Positions 58,404 to 64,000 of a stretch of DNA of 64,000 nt are shown piece by piece. The stretch is from Paulinella micropora (taxonomy: Eukaryota; Cercozoa; Imbricatea; Euglyphida; Paulinellidae). The notes beneath the pieces were generated by a model that saw nothing but the letters and a program-made list of their open reading frames with translations, was not told the origin of the DNA and did no database searches. Position 1 is the stretch's first letter, and every line of letters starts with the position of its first letter. The position numbers and the translations under genes were made by a program. The stretch covers positions 98,501-162,500 of the forward strand of contig WBZZ01002394.1 in assembly GCA_019918135.1 (NCBI GenBank). Direction: 5' to 3'.

Positions 58404-60480
58404 GTGCACACTAACCAAAGGTCCACTCTCGGCCCTAGTCCAACCATCCGGGCGGAAACCAAAGCAATCACTGAACTAAACCAAACCTTCCTGGCATAGG
58501 CGAACTGCCCCGCAGAACGCAGTTGCCACCTGAGCGCCATTCCGAAACAAAACGGGCGCTACTGCAGTCCATCCGGCGACTTGCGAAAACCCACCAGCTC
58601 TGTCGCTCCATCAATGTCTTACTTGCTAAGCAAAAGCTGTTCCTTGCCCCCCCTTGCTTGAAAAGGGCAACCCAACCGCGCTCCCGCGCGACTGTCCCGA
58701 AACGAAAGGTTCATCTCGTGCCAACACCAACACGTTCCGGGCACAGAAACAATGCTGCGAGCCCACCAAAAAGAAAATGGTTCGACACCCCTTCTGAACC
58801 AACAAAGGACTGACTGTCCACCCCGGCTGACCTCAAACTGACCAGCAAACATGTCCACAGAAAACGAAAGTCAGACACCTACAAGCCCCAAGACTAGTAC
58901 TGGGCCGTGTCCCCCAACCGATTAAACATAAACTGAGAGAAATGCCCCACTACGGGGCTGTATCCCCTTCCTACCCCAAAAGGTCCAACGTCCGGTGTCT
59001 GTTCTTGACTAACTCCCTATGATACCTATGTGTTGGTACGGAGAGGGGGCGATAGGGTACCAAACCTACCGCTCCTCCCCCACATGGCAAGCAACGAGTG
59101 AACTACACCAAGATCAGGCCCGCTATCCTCAAAGCGAACCAGCCAACAAAAGATGGGTAAGGGGAAAAGGAAGGGATGTGAAGAAGGAAAAGGAAACGAG
59201 GCCCCAACGCCTCACCAACCGACGGCAGACGTTGCTCCTGCCGACACCAAGGTTGCTCCTCCCCTTCACGCGAAGCTCAGGTCCGGCCCATTCTGTACCA
59301 CCGACTCTCGCCAGACCATCAGAAGAAAGTGCTCGCACATCACAGTCACAACAATCAATAAGTAAAGAAAACAAAATTCCATGTCATCTTCGAACCCAAG
59401 GAGTCCGAGAAAGAGGGGAGGAAGAAAAGGAAAGAAAGATTGACGGCATTGGGGTCTGTCCGGAGAGACAGACCCACCGATGGTGCAGCGGCATGAGCTC
59501 ACCAGCTCCTTGCCCAAACGCTGCCCACACGAAGACCCAAAGCCGCAACCCAAAAACGTCGAAGAAAACAAGACTAAGTCTCACACCGAAGCAGAGGAAA
59601 GGGGAAAAAAGTCTCAAAGTGAACTCCACAACGAGAAAGCATAGACAGCCATCAACTAAAGTCATAACCAAGAGACTCACGAGAGCATAAACAAATGAAA
59701 TAAAGCCAGTCACCATCCACCCATGATGCTAAGTATGTGTCTGTGTGTGTCAGTGTCTCAACAAACACTCCCCCCACCTCAGCAAAAGCTTGAGACTGAA
59801 TGCACACAGAGTGGGAAGTAAAAGGAACAACTCGCTGACACCACACACAAACGCTAGCACACACACATGGTAATCAAAGACACAACAGCTGCATGAGCAC
59901 TGCTCAACACATGAAAAAATGTCCGCAACATACGGTAATTTGGCTTACGTTTTTCCAGCCATGATGACTGTTCTGCCTATGTCTATCTCAACCTGTGCTC
60001 TCACTCTCTCTCTCTCATCATCTCAAAATGATATGGAGTGGGCTCTGGGCTACCACATGAGCCCCTGGCCTCTTTGACTAAAATCTTAACGCCCCTTGGC
60101 TCTTTACACACGCAATACACTAACATACAGTGTAACTAAAACGTGTGTATGGTTGGACCATAATATAAGGTCTCTTGTGATTGTCCCTCGACTCTTACGA
60201 TACTATAGAAAACAAAACATCGCCACCTAAAGAGCAACATAAAGTAGCACGCAACTAGACAAGAAACAAGGGGGGAAAATGTCTGCTAAACCGCCCCACA
60301 AAGCGTGCAATAGAGTCAATGGGTGGGTGAGCAAAATGTACGTGGAGAAGAGAAGCTGCAGCAAACAACTCCAGCCGGCCCTCACTACTCTCCAATTGTC
60401 CTGCCTCAAAACTGACAAAAGAAAGCCCAATGTCAACCAGCACACCACCCCACCACAAGTCTAGGAGCTCAAACTATAAC
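58404..60480. other. A+C-rich noncoding block outside the duplication
   Basis: Continues the texture of the block to its left. Frames on both strands (the longest 223 codons at 59019-59690) are Arg/Lys/Thr/Pro rich and look compositional. A second GGGTCTGTC hairpin is at 59452-59475. I recognise no gene. Confidence 0.45.
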
Positions 60481-61183
60481 TAAACATTCGACAATCTTGG
60501 GGGTATCCCTTTTTCCGAAATTTTCCATGAAGTATATGGACTTTTTTGAAAACGTGTGGAAATGAAAGGAAATGAATTCCCTGATTGCAGAACATATAAA
60601 AATAATATTAAAATATGTTTTTATTAATTGTAATACACTTTAACTTCATCTTCAGAGGTGGGCAGGAACCGGTCCGACACGGTAATTTTTCTACTTTTTC
60701 GTAGTCCCGGCTACCATGAATCTATGATGATAACAATGCCCAACATGCAGAATTTGCTTTTAAGTTTGTTTATCTTTGTTTACATTAAGCATTTTACTTT
60801 ATTATGATAATAAACATTGCTTTTACCTACAATAAATTCCCCCCGGGGGGGGGGGAGGGGGGAGGGGGGAACGGGGGAGGAAGAGAAGTGCGATGTCGCC
60901 ACGCAAAATACATAGATTCTACAACAAAATTTATTTAATTACTAAAAAAAATAATAAATCTAACTCCGTAATATCATACTAACTAAATTAGAAGTTTGTT
61001 TAACTCTTGCACGCGACAAACGTTCTTAATCACGCTTTCGACCATAACAAACCTGCCAGTGCAAAAAATTACGATTAATACTACACTACTACAAAGAAAA
61101 AAAACACAAAACAAATTCAAACATCTTTCAGATGAAGGAGAAAAGTGAAAGCTATGCAAACTACCTGGTGCGTGCATTTGAAG
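60481..61183. other. AT-rich noncoding stretch with a G-run
   Basis: No gene seen. A C/G homopolymer block at about 60839-60882 (CCCCCC then runs of G separated by A) could form a G-quadruplex and is also a likely spot for sequencing error. Confidence 0.5.
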
Positions 61184-61792
61184 TTAGCGCCGAGTCAGCG
61201 CAAGCGATGCTAAAACAAACTCCCATGCGTTAGGTGAGCTGGGAGCGGTGAGACCGGTGCCGCGTTGGGGGGTGGAAGGTGAGTTACCAGCAGACAGAGC
61301 GCCAGCTGCCATCCGCGCAATGAGATCCTCCAGCAAGCTTTCTCTCTCGCTCTTACTATTTTTGTTGTTGTTGTTGTTGTTGTTGCTGTTGTTGTTGCTG
61401 ATGTTGTTGTTGTTGTTATCATTATCATCATAGTTTTTCTTGTTCTTGTTATTCTTCTTCATCTTCTTCTTCACTCTCTCGTTCTCTTCTTCTGAGCTTT
61501 CCTCCTCCTCCTCCTCCTCCTCCTTCTCCTTCTTCGAATTCTTCCTCTTTCTTCTCTCCTCTTCCCGTTGTCGCTTCTCTTGCGCCTCTTTTTCCTTCCG
61601 ATCTTGCGCTTCTTTTTTCTTCCTTTCCTCCTCTCTCAACTTTCTTTCTTCTGCTAGCATTTCCTTAATGGATGCGGCTTGTTCTGACATTGCCTTGTTC
61701 ACAAGATCCTGAACGACTTCTTTCGACACGCCGGCGGACGAACTACCCTGAATACAATACCGGTCGCCGTTGTTTTGAAAGAAGTCGTTCAT
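61184..61792 (-). CDS. Charged low-complexity protein with predicted coiled coil
   Basis: 202 codons from ATG at 61792, chosen because sequence further upstream is microsatellite. Residues 1-40 (MNDFFQNNGDRYC ... VQDLVNKAMSEQ) look ordinary. About residues 45-110 are an Arg/Glu/Lys helix with heptad-like charge (EERKLREEERKKKEAQ), probably coiled coil. A poly-Asn/Lys stretch follows, then a C-terminal segment with LLEDLIARMAAGAL and a Thr/Pro-rich part. I do not recognise a family. It could be one exon of a longer gene, or a gag-like ORF of an unknown element. The (AAT)n nest begins about 60 nt upstream of the start codon. Confidence 0.45.
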   Translation of the reverse strand: MNDFFQNNGDRYCIQGSSSAGVSKEVVQDLVNKAMSEQAASIKEMLAEERKLREEERKKKEAQDRKEKEAQEKRQREEERRKRKNSKKEKEEEEEEEESSEEENERVKKKMKKNNKNKKNYDDNDNNNNNISNNNSNNNNNNNKNSKSERESLLEDLIARMAAGALSAGNSPSTPQRGTGLTAPSSPNAWEFVLASLALTRR

Positions 61793-61811
61793 TTCTTGCG
61801 AACAAGGCAGT
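61689..61811. repeat. Imperfect inverted repeat across the start codon
   Basis: Left arm from 61689 (TTGCCTTGTTCACAAGA, GAACGACTTCTTTC, CGCCGG) pairs with the right arm to 61811 (CCGGTCGCC, GAAAGAAGTCGTTC, TTCTTGCGAACAAGGCA). Each arm is close to 48 nt; the loop is about 20 nt. The ATG at 61790-61792 lies in the right arm. Confidence 0.75.
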
Positions 61812-61851
61812 GGCAGAACAAACCAACAGCAACGACAACAACAACAACAAA

Positions 61852-61913
<62 letters not shown>

Positions 61914-62087
61914 GTATATCTCCTGCCAATTGCTGAGACAAAAGGCCATGTGCATCCAGTCCTCCATTCCATAAGGAAAGTCTCCACACCAATCGGTGGA
62001 ATAAAGGAAGTGACGGCATAGAACATCACTCTAGGAGCTTTATACCAATCAGCCCATGGAAAGGGACCGATGGCCTATGTACTCCCT
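61914..62087 (-). mobile_element. S4 retroposon, minus strand
   Basis: Same family as 22353 but reversed; its tail is AAT on the plus strand (61853-61913). Reads GAGACAAAAGG where block A copies have the complement of GCTCAGC. Confidence 0.75.
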
Positions 62088-62088
62088 A

Positions 62089-62161
<73 letters not shown>

Positions 62162-62427
62162 GTGCTTCTCTGTCAATGGCTGATGCATTTCTGCACATGC
62201 GCCTCCATCGTCTCACCCGTGAGGGGAGTACGAAGAATTGACGATAAGCTCTAATGACACCCCCGCAAGGGCAGTTCCAACACTTCCAGACGGACCGGTA
62301 TGTTCAATGAAAATACTGGTCCAGACGGATCGGTATGTTCAATGAAAATACTGGTGGCACCGACGGGAATCGAACTGGCGACAGGGCCCAGATGGTAGAA
62401 CTTGACCACTGGGCTATCACGGTGTCC
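62162..62427 (-). mobile_element. S1 SINE, minus strand
   Basis: Full length with the tRNA-like head at 62352-62427 and two 36-bp repeats. Tail (AAT)n at 62088-62161 runs into the start of the S4 unit. The opposite side (62428-62460) is also AAT. Confidence 0.85.
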
Positions 62428-62429
62428 AA

Positions 62430-62460
<31 letters not shown>

Positions 62461-62462
<2 letters not shown>

Positions 62463-62555
62463 GTTTGAAAAAAAAATGTCAGCGCTTCCCGTTAGAGAGA
62501 TTATACTCGGAAAAAAAAAGACAGGGAAAGGCTCACTGATAGAATGCCACACACA
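62461..62555 (-). mobile_element. S6 candidate (ATT)n-tailed repeat, minus strand, copy 1
   Basis: About 90 nt repeated at 63907-64000: TCAGCGCTTCCCGTTAGA, ACAGGGAAAGGCTCACTGATAG. On the minus strand both copies end in a T-rich stretch followed by (ATT)n, like the other families. Not seen in blocks A or A'. Confidence 0.6.
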
Positions 62556-62706
62556 CTAGCTAGCCATACTAAAGCTAGTAGCTATACTCCCCTCTCTAAA
62601 CTATATGCTGCGGCGCCCAAAGAGACCTTTTGACCCCCCCCCCCGGGGGCCCCCCCCCCTCACAAAAAAAAAGAAAAAGAAGAAGAAGGAGTAGGAAAGA
62701 TTATAC
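62556..62706. other. Short noncoding stretch with a C/G homopolymer
   Basis: CCCCCCCCCC-GGGGG-CCCCCCCCCC block at about 62633-62660, then an AG-rich run. Lies just 3' of the exons on the minus strand. Confidence 0.5.
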
Positions 62707-63119
62707 CTCCAACGACATGTCCACTTCATCAGCGTCGACCGCAGGCTTTTTGGACTTCGGCTTGCCTAGTCACGTCAGAAATTAGAAACACTGAAAAAAA
62801 AGCACACAAAAAAAGATGAAATTTGCTAGTACCTGGCTTTTTCTTGCTGGACCCCTTAGGCATAGGAGGCTCAGGGGTCTCTTCTTCTTCAGGGACGTCT
62901 GGAACGTCTGGAACATCGTCGACGTCGATGGATTCTGCACAAAGAACCAAACAATATTACATACATCCTTCATTTTTCATTACATACAATGTTGCTACCG
63001 AATCTCAGTTTTTTTGGCCTGCCCGAAGAGCGAGGCTCAGTCGGGCCCTTTTTTGATTCTTCTTCTAACGTTTCAGGCGAGCATGCAGTAAATATGCAAA
63101 ATAAAGAAAAGGAAGATGC

Positions 63120-63152
<33 letters not shown>

Positions 63153-63208
63153 TGGAGCTGGTGGAGAAAAAGAATAATAACATGTATATGAAGAAGAAAA
63201 AGAAAAAT

Positions 63209-63244
<36 letters not shown>

Positions 63245-63861
63245 AGAAGAAGAAGAAGAAGAAGAAGAAGAAATGACCTTGTTTGCTTCGTACAGAAGCA
63301 AAAGCTCCCGCTTCCGCCAGTTGCAAATCATAGGCGGGTTCGTGGGGTTACCGACGTAGAGGAGCCACGCGGGCTTCACCTGCTTCTCGAAGTCCATCGG
63401 CGACGGATCAAGCATGCAAGAGTGTTTAAGGTTAAAACCAAAAAAACCCATGAGCTGATATTGGATTTCGTCAGCCTTGCCATCGCCGTCAGTGTCGACC
63501 TCGCGCGCAGCAAAAATGAAGCGCTTCGATCCTGCAACATCCAAGTATAAAAAATATGTGCAGCTTGTGAATTTTGAAAAACATACAGTACCTCGATTGA
63601 CTTGCGCAGGAGTCTTCTTGCGCCAACCAATGGGAAAGACAATGAAGAGCCTGCAAATAAAAAATAAACAATCAGTTTATAAAAATCTTTCATACTTATA
63701 GGGAAAAAGACCCGGGAGCACAAGGTGAAGTTTCACCCTCACATGTCTCCACTTGCGTGGACGCCTTCAGTTCGAAATTGTTGTACTTTGTAAGTGCAAC
63801 GTCGAGCGCGAGCGCCCCCTCCCGATGTTTGTTGTCCTCGGATGTGAACTTAAAGAGCAAG
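62707..63861 (-). CDS. Host-like multi-exon gene fragment, Asp-rich loop and acidic/basic tail
   Basis: Exons read from right to left: 63861-63787, 63650-63592, 63531-(63278 or earlier), 63064-62999, 62934-62833, 62765-62707. Introns have GT...AG ends, and phases agree at four of five joints; the joint after the 63531 exon is not resolved. The gene continues beyond both outer exons. Reading: FKFTSEDNKHREGALAL, then LFIVFPIGWRKKTPAQVNR, then FIFAAREVDTDGDGKADE (a Ca-binding-like DxDxDG loop, close in pattern to REeD..DGKxD loops of TMEM231-type ciliary proteins), later an Asp/Val/Pro/Glu repeat and a Lys/Ser-rich end. The function is unproven; the TMEM231 resemblance rests on one short motif. 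The third intron contains a 31-nt T-run and (TTC)n on the coding strand. Confidence 0.55.
63120..63272. repeat. Homopurine simple repeats inside an intron
   Basis: A31 run at 63120-63150 and (AAG)n at about 63217-63271 on the plus strand, that is T and TTC runs on the strand of the gene. Reading frames of poly-Lys, poly-Arg or poly-Ser here are artefacts. Confidence 0.85.
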
Positions 63862-63906
63862 CTAATTAAAGCAGCAGCAAAAGAGGAATAATAATAATAA
63901 TAATAA

Positions 63907-64000
63907 AAAGAGAGTTTAAATTAAAAAAAAATGGCAGCGCTTCCCGTTAGAAGAAATATACTCGAAAAAAAAACAGGGAAAGGCTCACTGATAGAAGGCC
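63907..64000 (-). mobile_element. S6 candidate (ATT)n-tailed repeat, minus strand, copy 2
   Basis: Second copy of the 62461 repeat, cut by the window edge, with (AAT)n at 63885-63906. It sits upstream of the first visible exon of the minus-strand gene, so probably inside one of its introns. Confidence 0.6.

Noticed and set aside
59019-59690. A 223-codon basic protein in region D
   Set aside because: Composition follows the A+C-rich strand, overlapping frames are open too, and no domain is visible.
63065-63272. Coding use of the poly-Ser/Phe stretch in the minus-strand gene
   Set aside because: It is the T-run and (TTC)n within a likely intron; reading through it gives only low-complexity residues.

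Overview
This window is eukaryotic, repeat-dominated DNA. Evidence: GT-AG introns with matching codon phases in the gene at the right edge, Ty3/gypsy retrotransposons, a piggyBac DNA transposon, a full-length endonuclease-bearing LINE and tRNA-derived SINEs. I cannot name the species. A protist or algal nuclear genome is my guess, but nothing in the sequence proves it. No bacterial-type gene, rRNA, bona fide tRNA or CRISPR array is visible.

Layout: (X, 1-6804) the 3' part of a decayed Ty3/gypsy element, then the gag region of a second one. (A, 6805-22996) the rest of the second Ty3/gypsy element, a 0.9 kb polypyrimidine tract, and a 7.8 kb nest of SINE-like units separated by (ATT)n tracts. 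(B, 22997-29429) AT-rich foldback repeats carrying a 2.86 kb piggyBac element, then noncoding A+C-rich DNA. (A', 29430-45816) a second copy of A. (C, 45817-51931) a single-ORF LINE. (B', 51965-58403) a second copy of B. (D, 58404-64000) A+C-rich noncoding DNA, a charged low-complexity ORF, a small (ATT)n nest in the opposite orientation, and several exons of a host-like gene on the minus strand.

The architecture reads as one tandem duplication of A+B, about 22.6 kb. The B/A' junction carries GAGC, shared by both parents, and cuts the second Ty3 element inside gag. The LINE then entered only the second unit, inside the (ATT)n tract between A' and B'. The first unit keeps the empty site. A false duplication from joined haplotypes is the main alternative.

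The most interesting biology is the (ATT)n nest. At least five unrelated short families, one with a tRNA-like head, and the LINE all end in (ATT)n. All but two of the units in the two nests begin inside (ATT)n or a related triplet tract, and all units within one nest point the same way. Most carry a related core just before the tail, TGGAGGCRCATG in its clearest form. In the LINE this core lies inside the last codons of the ORF and the 3' UTR is only 13 nt. I infer a LINE/SINE partnership in which the shared 3' core recruits the LINE machinery and (ATT)n tracts are the target. Every insertion then creates a new target.

Coding state: the LINE ORF (1702 codons) is intact. Both Ty3 elements and both piggyBac copies are broken by frameshifts and in-frame stops. 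Most lesions are shared by the two units and so predate the duplication; a few are private to one unit.
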